64,000 nucleotides of DNA, from contig NZ_JAKZHX010000012.1 of NCBI RefSeq assembly GCF_022568815.1, forward strand, positions 62,001 to 126,000. Direction: 5' to 3'. Made by a program: the position numbers and the translations under genes. Within the stretch, counting starts at the first letter, position 1. Each line of letters opens with the position of its first letter. The DNA is from Undibacterium paludis. GTDB lineage: Bacteria; Pseudomonadota; Gammaproteobacteria; Burkholderiales; Burkholderiaceae_D. A model generated the notes under the pieces. It saw nothing but the letters and a program-made list of their open reading frames with translations, did not search any database and was not told the origin of the DNA. Shown in pieces: positions 26,148 through 34,786 of this stretch.

Positions 26148-27572
26148 TCAAGCCCGTCGCGGCAAACGTATCTTTACCAGCAGACCCCGGCGGTCCTGGT
26201 CTGTTTTCACTGCGTAATCAAGACTGACCTCGCCATCATGCAGGCGCACAATATCATGCACTATGCACAGACCCAGACCCGTGCCACCCGGGTTGACGAC
26301 CGAGCTGGATGAAGCACGGTAAAAAGGTTCAAAAACTTTTTCGCGATCCGCTTCCGGTATGCCGGGCCCGCTATCTTCCAGGTCCATGCAAGCCTTGCCG
26401 TCCTGCTGATAAACACGCAGGACGATGCGCCCGCCCTCCGGGGTATAGCGTATGGCATTGTCAAGCAGGTTACTGAGCATTTCATGGAGCAGCAGGGCCT
26501 GGCCACGATAGGGCACATCCTGGTCGGCTTCCAGCGACAGGTCGAGTTGCTTGCGCACGGCCGGCATCGCCAGTTCCAGGCAGACCTGCTGGGCCAGCTG
26601 GTTGAGCAGGGCATCGTCGACTTCAGCCGCAACGGCACCGTGGCCGGTGCGCGCCAGTGTCAACAGACGGTTGGCCAGATGCACGGTGGCATCCGTGGTC
26701 TGGGCAATGCTGGCGACGATCTGGCGCATGGCGACCGGGTCATTTTCCCGCAGGGCCAGTTCAGCCTGGGTCTTTAAGACGGTCAGCGGAGTGCGTAACT
26801 GATGCGAAGCATCGGCAATGAAACGCTTTTGCCCGTTGATCAGGGTCTGCAGACGGGCCATGTAACCATTCATGGCATTGACCAGCGGCCGTATTTCCTT
26901 GTGCACGACATTCGGGTCAAAGTCCGACAGATCGGTGGGTTCGCGCGCCTCCACATCGGCGCGCAATTGCATGATCGGTGACAGTACAAAACGCAGGGCC
27001 ACCCAGACCATCAGCGCCACCGCCAGTACCAGCGCAGCCTGGCGCAACAGGGTATCGATCAGTATCTTGCGTGACAGACCACGCCTGGCATCGAGGGTTT
27101 CGCCCACTTCTATCAGGGCAATGCCGCGCATCTGGTCGTCATACACCGGCTGATGCAAGGCCGCGATACGGACCGGCTGGTCCTGGTAGTCTGCATGAAA
27201 GAAATGCACCAGGGCCGGATAGATTTCAGAACGCGGTACATTTTTGGGCAAGTCAGGCAGGTCTTCATAGCCCGAGACAAATTCGCCATTGACTCCAGTG
27301 ACCTTGTAATACAGGCGACCGAGCGTATCGGTTTCAAAACTGTCAAGCGCCACATAGGGGACATTGGCAACAACCTTGCCATCGAGTATCTGCACCCTCT
27401 CTGCCAGCGCGCGTGCCGATGACAATAGTGACCTGTCATACGCCAGGTCTGCCGCATCCAGGGCATTGCGGTAGACGGAAAAGGCATTCAGGGCCACCAG
27501 CAGGACCAGGGGTATCAGCAGCCAGCGCAAGAACTGGCCGCGCAAACTGCCCAGGCGGTAGGGCCTGGCCAT
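26148..27572 (-). CDS. TctE-like sensor histidine kinase
   Basis: 474 residues. Membrane helices at about 15-35 and 177-197 enclose a periplasmic 2CSK_N-type domain as in tricarboxylate sensor TctE. The H box FIADASHQLRTPLTVL places phosphoacceptor H257; the ATPase domain shows NLLDNAIRYTP, DSGPGIP and GGTGLGLCI. Its start overlaps the stop of the response regulator gene by one base (TGATG), so the pair is co-translated. The stimulus is probably an organic acid by family, which is inference. No tctCBA transport genes are adjacent, though a Bug/TctC-like binding protein is encoded at 42323. Confidence 0.94.
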   Translation of the reverse strand: MARPYRLGSLRGQFLRWLLIPLVLLVALNAFSVYRNALDAADLAYDRSLLSSARALAERVQILDGKVVANVPYVALDSFETDTLGRLYYKVTGVNGEFVSGYEDLPDLPKNVPRSEIYPALVHFFHADYQDQPVRIAALHQPVYDDQMRGIALIEVGETLDARRGLSRKILIDTLLRQAALVLAVALMVWVALRFVLSPIMQLRADVEAREPTDLSDFDPNVVHKEIRPLVNAMNGYMARLQTLINGQKRFIADASHQLRTPLTVLKTQAELALRENDPVAMRQIVASIAQTTDATVHLANRLLTLARTGHGAVAAEVDDALLNQLAQQVCLELAMPAVRKQLDLSLEADQDVPYRGQALLLHEMLSNLLDNAIRYTPEGGRIVLRVYQQDGKACMDLEDSGPGIPEADREKVFEPFYRASSSSVVNPGGTGLGLCIVHDIVRLHDGEVSLDYAVKTDQDRRGLLVKIRLPRRA

Positions 27573-28246
27573 CAGCGCGCTTCCAGCAGATAACCTATGC
27601 CGCGCAGGGTGACGATCACCACTTTGCCGGCACTGACTGTCTCCAGCTTTTTGCGCAGGCGATGAATATATATTTCTATCGCATCGAGATTGGCGTCGTC
27701 ATCAAGGGCAAATACTTCATCAAACAATTTGTCCTTGGAGACCGCCTGGCCGGGCCGGCTGATCAGGGTTTCCAGTACTGCATATTCACGCGGCGTCAGC
27801 GACAAGGCCTGCCCATCATAATGGAACTGCCGGCTCACCGTATCAAAACTGAGCGCCCCACAAGTCAGGGTCACGGCCTCATTGCCCTGGGCACGGCGCA
27901 GCAGGGCCTTGACCCGCGCTTCCAGTTCGGCCAGCTCAAAGGGCTTGGGCAGGTAATCGTCGGCGCCGGAATTCAAGCCCTGCACACGATCATTCAGACC
28001 GCCACGGGCAGTCAGTATCAGCACCGGGGTCTTGCTGCCACGCGCACGCATGCGCTTTAACACTTCCATGCCATCCATTTTTGGCAGACTCAGGTCAAGG
28101 ATGACCAGGGCATACTCTTGTGTATGTAACAGGGCATCGGCATCAGCACCGTTGAGAGCAGTTTCTACCGTCAGGTGTGCATCACGCAAGGCCTTGGCCA
28201 GCCAGTGGGACAACTCAAGATGATCTTCAACTAAAAGTATGCGCAT
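27572..28246 (-). CDS. OmpR/TctD-like response regulator
   Basis: 224 residues. Receiver domain with acidic pocket E7/D8, phosphoacceptor D51 (VILDLSLPKMDG) and conserved lysine in LPKPFELAEL; then the winged-helix effector domain with LTPREYAVLETLISRPG and the recognition helix region LDAIEIYIHRLRKKLE. First gene of the two-component operon. The ribosome binding site before the ATG is poor. The likely targets are transport genes elsewhere. Confidence 0.94.
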   Translation of the reverse strand: MRILLVEDHLELSHWLAKALRDAHLTVETALNGADADALLHTQEYALVILDLSLPKMDGMEVLKRMRARGSKTPVLILTARGGLNDRVQGLNSGADDYLPKPFELAELEARVKALLRRAQGNEAVTLTCGALSFDTVSRQFHYDGQALSLTPREYAVLETLISRPGQAVSKDKLFDEVFALDDDANLDAIEIYIHRLRKKLETVSAGKVVIVTLRGIGYLLEAR

Positions 28247-28483
28247 AAATAAAAGCCTGTTCAGCCCTGATATGAAGCCTCGGGTTTAAGTCTTGATAAC
28301 TCCGTCCCCTCTAGGCTACCAGCAGGCTGGAACAGCGTCACTATTCATGTAACTATTTCTGACAAGAAAACTGCTTGGTTTTCGGTAAACCATATCGCAA
28401 TCCCGGCAAGCTTGACCTAAGATATTTCCATGGACTTACCATAAAACAAGAGAATTTTGTGCATTCAACAACAGGAGGCCAAA

Positions 28484-30412
28484 ATGAGTATGACGTCCAT
28501 CTTAATAAGATTGTCTCTTTGGCAAAAATTTGTTTTATTAAGTGTTATTGCCCTGATACTGGCGAGTATTCCCACAGCATTGTATTACTTTGAATCATCC
28601 AAAAATCTGGACGCGGCACTAGCCGAAAAACAAGGCTTGCCAGTCATGACGCAAATACTCAAAACCGTGCAGCTGACACAGCAGCACCGTGGTTTGTCTG
28701 CGCTGGTGCTCGGTGGTGTCAGCAGTGAAAAAGACAAGCGCGAGGCCAAACAGAAAGAAGCTGATGCAGCCTATACCAGTATGGCCGCCTATGTCAAAAC
28801 CATCAACGACAAAGCCATCACGGATGCCTGGACCAAGGCAGAACAGGACTGGAATACCTTGCGTGAACAGGTAAGCAAGGCGACCATCACAGTGCCTGGC
28901 AGTTATCAGGCTCACAGCGCACTGGTGCCCAAACTGTTGTTGGTCAACGATCTCATCGGTGACTATTACGGCCTGAGCCTTGACCCTAATATAGACAGTT
29001 ATCAGCTAATACAGGCCATGTATTATATCCAGCCCTACCTGACTGAAGAGCTGGGTCGCATGCGCGCCAAAGGGGCTGGGCTGCTGGCCAAGAAAGAAGC
29101 CACACTGGAAGACAAGATGGTCGTCTCGGACCTGATTGCCAGGTCGAATGACCGCAACCAGCAAATGAATAATTCTTTCAACAAAGCGGTGCTCAGCAAT
29201 CCCGATATCGAGAAAAAGCTTGGCGCCATCATGATGGAAGCCACCGGGCAGGCCACAGGTGCGATGAAACTGGCGACGGAAAAAATCGCCAAGGCCGAAA
29301 CCCTGGATTTCTCATCGGTGGACTATGTGCAGGTAACGACCCGCGCCATTGATACCCAATTTCAGCTCAATGCGGACGCCAGCAAGGAATTACACAGCAT
29401 ACTCGACCAGCGCATCAGCGATTTTTACAAGCTCCGCTGGACCATGATCGCTTCCATGCTGGTGCTGATCAGCGTGGCCGGCATGTTTGCCAGGGCCATT
29501 GCACGTTCAGTCAGCGTCCCGCTGGAACAGGCCATCACGGTAGCCCAGCATATTGCCAGCGGTGACTTGCGCTTCCCCGTTGATGTCAGCGGCCACAATG
29601 AAACCGGGCGTCTGCTACAGGCGCTGGAAGACATGCGCGTCAGCCTCATCGGCATAGTCGGCAATGTCAGGGACAGCATACAAAATATCAACAATGGTAC
29701 GCACGATATCGCCAAAGGCAATGTGGATTTGTCAGCCCGTACCGAAACCCAGGCTTCCAGCCTGGAAGAAACCGCCTCGTCCATGGAACAGATGACCGGT
29801 ACGGTCAGACAGAATTCAGACAGTGCCAGGCAGGCCAACCAGCTCGTCAATGACGCCAGCAAGGTCGCTACAGCGGGTGGCGGTATCGTCAACCAGGTCA
29901 TCCACACCATGGAGGCCATCAACGGTAGTTCACGCAAAATTTCTGAAATTATCGGCGTCATCGACGGTATCGCCTTCCAGACCAATATCCTGGCCCTGAA
30001 CGCCGCCGTCGAAGCCGCTCGTGCTGGCGAACAGGGACGTGGTTTTGCCGTCGTCGCCACCGAAGTCCGCAACCTGGCCCAGCGCAGCGCCACCGCCGCC
30101 CGCGAAATCAAGGACCTGATAGGCAGCAGCGTAGAACAGGTAGACGCCGGCAACGAACTGGCAGGCCATGCAGGCAAGGCCATGAATGACATCGTCGCCA
30201 GCGTCAAACGCATCACCGACATCATGTCAGAAATCGTCACCGCCACCGCCGAGCAAAGCACAGGCATAGAACAGATTGATCACGCCATCACCCAGATGGA
30301 CGAAATGACCCAGCAAAACGCCGCCCTGGTCGAACAGGCCGCTGCTGCTGCCGAAGGCTTGCAGGAACAATCACAGGCGCTGGTGCAGACGGTGAGTGTG
30401 TTCAAGCTGTAG
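28484..30412 (+). CDS. methyl-accepting chemotaxis protein with large sensor domain
   Basis: 642 residues from the ATG at 28484, with a near-perfect AGGAGG 6 bases upstream. Membrane helices at about 12-32 and 325-347 bracket a helical periplasmic domain of about 290 residues whose sequence (LTQQHRGLSALVLGG, LVNDLIGDYYGLSLDP) resembles nitrate/nitrite-sensing NIT-like domains. HAMP follows (SVSVPLEQAITVAQHIASGDL), then the signalling domain with tip [20 protein letters not shown]. No CheR-binding pentapeptide. The cytoplasmic part is very close to that of the other chemoreceptor (8273-9955), so both feed the same CheA array. Confidence 0.94.
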   Translation: MSMTSILIRLSLWQKFVLLSVIALILASIPTALYYFESSKNLDAALAEKQGLPVMTQILKTVQLTQQHRGLSALVLGGVSSEKDKREAKQKEADAAYTSMAAYVKTINDKAITDAWTKAEQDWNTLREQVSKATITVPGSYQAHSALVPKLLLVNDLIGDYYGLSLDPNIDSYQLIQAMYYIQPYLTEELGRMRAKGAGLLAKKEATLEDKMVVSDLIARSNDRNQQMNNSFNKAVLSNPDIEKKLGAIMMEATGQATGAMKLATEKIAKAETLDFSSVDYVQVTTRAIDTQFQLNADASKELHSILDQRISDFYKLRWTMIASMLVLISVAGMFARAIARSVSVPLEQAITVAQHIASGDLRFPVDVSGHNETGRLLQALEDMRVSLIGIVGNVRDSIQNINNGTHDIAKGNVDLSARTETQASSLEETASSMEQMTGTVRQNSDSARQANQLVNDASKVATAGGGIVNQVIHTMEAINGSSRKISEIIGVIDGIAFQTNILALNAAVEAARAGEQGRGFAVVATEVRNLAQRSATAAREIKDLIGSSVEQVDAGNELAGHAGKAMNDIVASVKRITDIMSEIVTATAEQSTGIEQIDHAITQMDEMTQQNAALVEQAAAAAEGLQEQSQALVQTVSVFKL

Positions 30413-30434
30413 TCGTACAATACTTTCCCAACAG

Positions 30435-30460
30435 CAAAGGGACTCTTATGCGTCCCTTTG
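30435..30460 (+). terminator. hairpin terminator after chemoreceptor
   Basis: CAAAGGGAC (30435-30443) pairs with GTCCCTTTG (30452-30460), 8-nt loop, followed by ATTTGTTG. It lies 22 bp after the chemoreceptor stop codon. Confidence 0.65.
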
Positions 30461-30611
30461 ATTTGTTGAGTTGCCATGCACAGCGCAATCTGGAATGAAG
30501 TCACCAGCGTAGGTAATATCCTGCAAGACGTCCGGTTTCATTACCGGATCGTGGCAATTTCACTTCGATTATCCAGTAGCGATTTTTTGCTTCGACAAGC
30601 TGACCATACCT

Positions 30612-31736
30612 TCAATTTCTAACAATCGCATCGAGCGGTAAACGCCTCAAGGCTACACCGTCACTTCCGAAAACATGCAGTGCTCGGGGCGGCAGCGAAA
30701 ATGCGACGTTCTGTCCCACGCGGAGCTCCTCATTCTGGGTTTTTGCCACCAGCGTTGCTTGCTCGTCCGTCCATTCGAGATGGACGTAACTGTGCTCTCC
30801 CAATGCCTCCACGTGGACGATCCTGGCTCGCCGCTCCCCCTGCCCAAGCACCACGTGTTCGGGCCGAATACCTAAGGTCAGCGTTGCACCCGGCGCTAGC
30901 TCGTCACCGTCCACGCCTACAGCGCAGTGCTGTCCTTGTAGCATGGTCACGATGCCATTTGGCGCTACAGTTTGAAGGCTGGCCTTCAGAAGATTCATCG
31001 CCGGCGAACCGATAAACCGCGCCGCAAACAGATTAGCCGGCTGGTGATACAGTTCCAGCGGCGTACCGATTTGCACCACGTTTGATTGGCCAGACGCATC
31101 GGCGGCGGGACACAACAGTACAATCTTGTCCGCCAGCGTCATTGCTTCCACCTGGTCGTGGGTGACATAAATCATGCTGGCCGAGGCAAGTGTGCGGTGC
31201 AGGCGCGCGATCTCCAGCCTCGTCTGCGCACGTAGCGAGGCATCCAGATTAGACAAGGGCTCGTCGAACAGGAACACCTTGGGCTTCTTGACGATGGCGC
31301 GACCGATTGCCACCCGCTGACGCTGGCCGCCGGACAGTGCGCCCGGCTTGCGCATCAGCAGCGGTTCCAGTTGCAGGATGCGCGCGGCATCCATGACACG
31401 ACGCTCGATTTCCGCCCGCGGTAGCCGTTGCCGGGTCAGACCGAACGCCATGTTGTCGTACACCGTCATGTGCGGATACAGCGCATAGCTCTGGAAGACC
31501 ATGGAGATATTGCGTTCAGCCGGCGGCACATCATTAATCGTCTGGCCATCGATGGTGAGGGTGCCAGCGCTGACCGACTCCAGTCCTGCGATCAGCCGCA
31601 ACAGACTCGATTTTCCGCAGCCCGAGGGGCCGATAAATACGCAGAACTCGCCCGGCGCAATCTCCAGGTTGATGTCCTTTAGGACGTGCTGGCCGTTGTA
31701 AGACAGCGCGATATGATTGAGGCTAACTTGCGTCAT
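30612..31736 (-). CDS. sugar ABC transporter ATPase (MalK/UgpC/MsmK type)
   Basis: 374 residues. Walker A GPSGCGKSS at 36-44, Q loop in FQSYALYPHM, signature LSGGQ at 134-138, Walker B FLFDE at 155-159, switch His in YVTHDQVEA. The C-terminal third is the OB-fold regulatory domain of MalK-type subunits (LGIRPEHV). It energises the transporter made by the two permeases upstream in the operon; the permease stop is 12 bp before its start. Last gene of the sugar operon. Shared multi-use ATPases of this kind can serve several sugar importers. Confidence 0.95.
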   Translation of the reverse strand: MTQVSLNHIALSYNGQHVLKDINLEIAPGEFCVFIGPSGCGKSSLLRLIAGLESVSAGTLTIDGQTINDVPPAERNISMVFQSYALYPHMTVYDNMAFGLTRQRLPRAEIERRVMDAARILQLEPLLMRKPGALSGGQRQRVAIGRAIVKKPKVFLFDEPLSNLDASLRAQTRLEIARLHRTLASASMIYVTHDQVEAMTLADKIVLLCPAADASGQSNVVQIGTPLELYHQPANLFAARFIGSPAMNLLKASLQTVAPNGIVTMLQGQHCAVGVDGDELAPGATLTLGIRPEHVVLGQGERRARIVHVEALGEHSYVHLEWTDEQATLVAKTQNEELRVGQNVAFSLPPRALHVFGSDGVALRRLPLDAIVRN

Positions 31737-31748
31737 GGATTTCCCGTT

Positions 31749-32573
31749 CTACTTGATGCCACTGGACTGGTCGTTGATGTCCAGGAAGCGCCGGTTCAGT
31801 GTGATGTACATGATCAAAATCGGCAAGATGGAAATGACCGAGCCAGCCATGATCAAATTCCATGACGATGATTTGGCATACTGCTTGGCCACTGCGTTCA
31901 GGCCCTGCGTCAGCAGATACTTGTCGACGCTGGAGATGAACAGAAGCGGTTTCATGAACTCGTTCCAGATGCCCATGAAGACAAAGATGGCTTGAGTGGT
32001 CAGCGCCGGCCTGGCCATCGGCAGCACAATGCAGAAAAAGCGGTGCAGTCGTCCCGAGCCGTCCAGCGTGGCGGCTTCCTCAATCTCCACTGGGAAGTTG
32101 ACGAAAAACTGTCGCATCATGAAGATGTAGCCGATCGATACCGCTGAAGTCAGGATCACCGACAGATGCGTATCGACCAGCCCCATGCGCGCGACGATCA
32201 TGTAGGCAGGAATCATGGTCACCTGGCTGGGTACCATAATCAGCAGCATCAAGGTCTGGAATACCAGCCCACGGCCACGAAAACGGAAGCGCGCCAGAGC
32301 GTAGCCTGCCATGGTATTGAACAGCACATTGAGCAGCGTAACCACTGTCGCCACCAGCAGCGAATTCCACAGCCATTGATAGAATGGGCCTTGAAGAATT
32401 GTCTCGTAGGCCGCCAGCGTTGGTACCTGCGGCCAAATACTTCCCGCCTCGGCGATCTCACGCGGACTCTTGAGCGAGGTAAGGATGGCCCAGACAAATG
32501 GTGCTAGCGTTAGCAGGCTATACAAGGTCAGCACAGCATACAGCAGGCCGTTGGTATAGGATAGGCGCTTCAT
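31749..32573 (-). CDS. sugar ABC transporter permease (MalG type)
   Basis: 274 residues with six predicted membrane helices, opening with the N-terminal helix LYSLLTLAPFVWAILTSLK. The cytoplasmic coupling loop EEAATLDGSGRLHRFFCIVLP is the EAA motif that docks on the ATPase. It overlaps the stop of the MalF-type permease gene by four bases (ATGA), indicating coupled translation. Inner-membrane component of a carbohydrate importer; substrate range set by the binding protein of the same operon. Confidence 0.95.
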   Translation of the reverse strand: MKRLSYTNGLLYAVLTLYSLLTLAPFVWAILTSLKSPREIAEAGSIWPQVPTLAAYETILQGPFYQWLWNSLLVATVVTLLNVLFNTMAGYALARFRFRGRGLVFQTLMLLIMVPSQVTMIPAYMIVARMGLVDTHLSVILTSAVSIGYIFMMRQFFVNFPVEIEEAATLDGSGRLHRFFCIVLPMARPALTTQAIFVFMGIWNEFMKPLLFISSVDKYLLTQGLNAVAKQYAKSSSWNLIMAGSVISILPILIMYITLNRRFLDINDQSSGIK

Positions 32574-33493
32574 CGGTTGGCCCCTTCCAGGCGCACAAAG
32601 CGATTGAGGACCAGCGTTGCACAGAAAATAATCAAGGTCAACACCACCGCCAGCGCACAGGCCAGGCCCATGGTGTTGTAGTTCTTGAAAGCATAGTGGT
32701 AAATCAGCAGCGTAAAGGTCAAGGTAGCGTTTTCCGGCCCGCCCTCACCCCCAGACAGGATGAAGGCCTGGTCGAATACCTGGAAGCAGCCGATCAACCC
32801 CATGGTCAGCACATAACAGGTAATCGGCATCAACTGCGGCACGCTGATCTCCCAATGGCGGCTGACAGGACCGGCGCCGTCCAGCAAAGCCGCCTCATAC
32901 AGCGAACCGGGAATTTCCTGCAAGCCTGCCAGGAACACCACCATGAAATGGGGGATCGTTGAAAACACATTCATCATCATGATGATGCCCAGCGCCCATT
33001 TCGGATCACCCAGGAAGTTGATGCCGATGCCCAGGTGCTGCTGCAAGAACAGCACCACCACACCGTTGTTATTGAACAGCCACATGAAGATCATGGTCAT
33101 GGCCGCCGATGAGGTCAGCGTCGGCAAAAACAGCAGGGTCACGAAGCTGCGCTTGAAACGGATTTTGCTGTTGATGGCGCAGGCCAGTACCATGGCCAGC
33201 ACCGTTTGCAGCGGCACCACCACCGCCACGTACAATATCGTGTTGTAGCAAGCCGCCCAGAACTTATCGTCGTCGACCAGATAGGCGAGGTTGCGCAAGC
33301 CGACAAAGGTATGACGCCCAGACACCAGGTCCATCTTCTGCACTGACATATATAGCGCATAGACGATAGGTGCCAGTGTGAACAGACCGACCACCAGCAG
33401 CGCCGGCAACAGGAAGGCATAGGCACCGATGACCGCGCCACGCGGCACGCGGATGCGCCTGATCATAGAAATAGTTGCCATGGCAGCCTTCAT
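32570..33493 (-). CDS. sugar ABC transporter permease (MalF type)
   Basis: 307 residues with six membrane helices; first helix AYAFLLPALLVVGLFTLAPI and coupling motif YEAALLDGAGPVSRHWEISVP (EAA loop) near residue 215. It pairs with the MalG-type permease encoded next. Its ATG overlaps the binding-protein stop as ATGA, so SBP, both permeases and the ATPase form one tightly packed unit. Unlike E. coli MalF there is no large periplasmic loop, as usual for CUT1 transporters of oligosaccharides. Confidence 0.95.
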   Translation of the reverse strand: MKAAMATISMIRRIRVPRGAVIGAYAFLLPALLVVGLFTLAPIVYALYMSVQKMDLVSGRHTFVGLRNLAYLVDDDKFWAACYNTILYVAVVVPLQTVLAMVLACAINSKIRFKRSFVTLLFLPTLTSSAAMTMIFMWLFNNNGVVVLFLQQHLGIGINFLGDPKWALGIIMMMNVFSTIPHFMVVFLAGLQEIPGSLYEAALLDGAGPVSRHWEISVPQLMPITCYVLTMGLIGCFQVFDQAFILSGGEGGPENATLTFTLLIYHYAFKNYNTMGLACALAVVLTLIIFCATLVLNRFVRLEGANR

Positions 33494-34719
33494 CGCTGAC
33501 GCTCGATTTCGCGGTTGGAGACGGTTTCGGCTTTTTCCAGCGCCTGCTGCAGCGACTTGCTGCCGTTGAACGCGGCCAGGAACTGGTTGCCGAAATTGGT
33601 GTTCAGTATCGGCAACTCAATGCCGCGCGACCACACCGTGGCATAGCTGGCCCCCTCTACGTGCGCCGCCAGCGCTGGGACAGTACGCACTTGCATCGCC
33701 GCCTCGACGCTACGCCTGGTCGGCAGCGTGCCGGAGGCGCTGGCCCACAACCGCTGGCCGGGGCCAGTCATATAGCGTGCAAAGCGCAGGCCGGCTGCCT
33801 TGTTCCTGGCGCCGCGCGGCACCGCATAGCCGACCACAAACGCCATGGTCTGCTTGCGCTGGTTCACGGTCGGCATTTCGCGCGTGACGAATGGCACGTC
33901 CCCGTAATCGTTCTTTAACGCGGGCTGCACCCAGTTCCCCTCCATCATCATGACGGTACGCTGCGTACCGAAAGCAGCGCCGGGCCAGTCGGCACCCAGA
34001 TCGTCCTTGGGCGAATACAAATACTTCAGCAAATGGCCACTGACCAACTGATTCAGGTAGGCATAGGCAGCAGCATTGCCGATAAAGTGGGCGTGGCCAT
34101 CGGCACCGATCAGGGGCTGACTCGAGGTCTCCAGCGCTGCCAAGTGGCGTGCCAGATCCTTTTCGACAATCATCGCCGCCACTCCGCGTGGCAGGCGAGC
34201 TTGTAAGGTCCGGGCAAAGCGCATCAGGCCATTGAAATCGCGCGGCACGTCATCGGGATAGTAACCAGCCTGCTTGAGCAGGCGTGGGTTCAGGTATAGC
34301 GCCAGAGTCGAATAGTCCTTGGGCAGGCCATACAGCTTGCCGTCGCGGCCACGAAAGGCCTGTAGGAATTGTGGATAAAAATCGGCCAGGTCGGCCGGGC
34401 TCAGTTCCAGTGGCTCCAGTACATCGCTTTCGATCAGCACCGGCGCCTCGGACGCATCCAGGTAAAATACATCGGGCGGGTTGCTGGCGGCAAACCGTGA
34501 CTTGAGCACGTCCTGGTATTTATCTTCGATCACCTGCTTACGTACCGCGATACCGGTGCTGCGGGTGAAGGCGGCGGCGGCCTGGTCGAAGGCCGCGACC
34601 TCGGCCGGGGATGAACCCCACACCGCCACGGTGACGGCTTCGACGGCTTGCGCAGGGGCTGTCAGCGCCAGCATCGTACACAGCAAGACAATGCCCCGGC
34701 GCTCGACTTGCTTATCCAT
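33490..34719 (-). CDS. sugar-binding extracellular protein (family 1)
   Basis: 409 residues from the ATG at 34719, which has CAGGAG 7 bases upstream; a longer frame from 34773 lacks one. Signal peptide with core IVLLCTMLALTAPAQA. The mature part opens VTVAVWGSSPAEVAAFDQAA, then FYLDASEAPVLIESD, the MalE/UgpB-like SBP_bac_1 pattern. It captures an oligosaccharide in the periplasm for the adjacent CUT1 permeases. 67 bp separate it from the glycosidase gene upstream on the same strand, so one transcript may cover all. Confidence 0.93.
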   Translation of the reverse strand: MDKQVERRGIVLLCTMLALTAPAQAVEAVTVAVWGSSPAEVAAFDQAAAAFTRSTGIAVRKQVIEDKYQDVLKSRFAASNPPDVFYLDASEAPVLIESDVLEPLELSPADLADFYPQFLQAFRGRDGKLYGLPKDYSTLALYLNPRLLKQAGYYPDDVPRDFNGLMRFARTLQARLPRGVAAMIVEKDLARHLAALETSSQPLIGADGHAHFIGNAAAYAYLNQLVSGHLLKYLYSPKDDLGADWPGAAFGTQRTVMMMEGNWVQPALKNDYGDVPFVTREMPTVNQRKQTMAFVVGYAVPRGARNKAAGLRFARYMTGPGQRLWASASGTLPTRRSVEAAMQVRTVPALAAHVEGASYATVWSRGIELPILNTNFGNQFLAAFNGSKSLQQALEKAETVSNREIERQR

Positions 34720-34786
34720 AGTTGGTCTCCTGATACTTCGTTGGCCGTGATCGGCGCATCGTGTGGTCGGCATAGAAGTCAGCTCA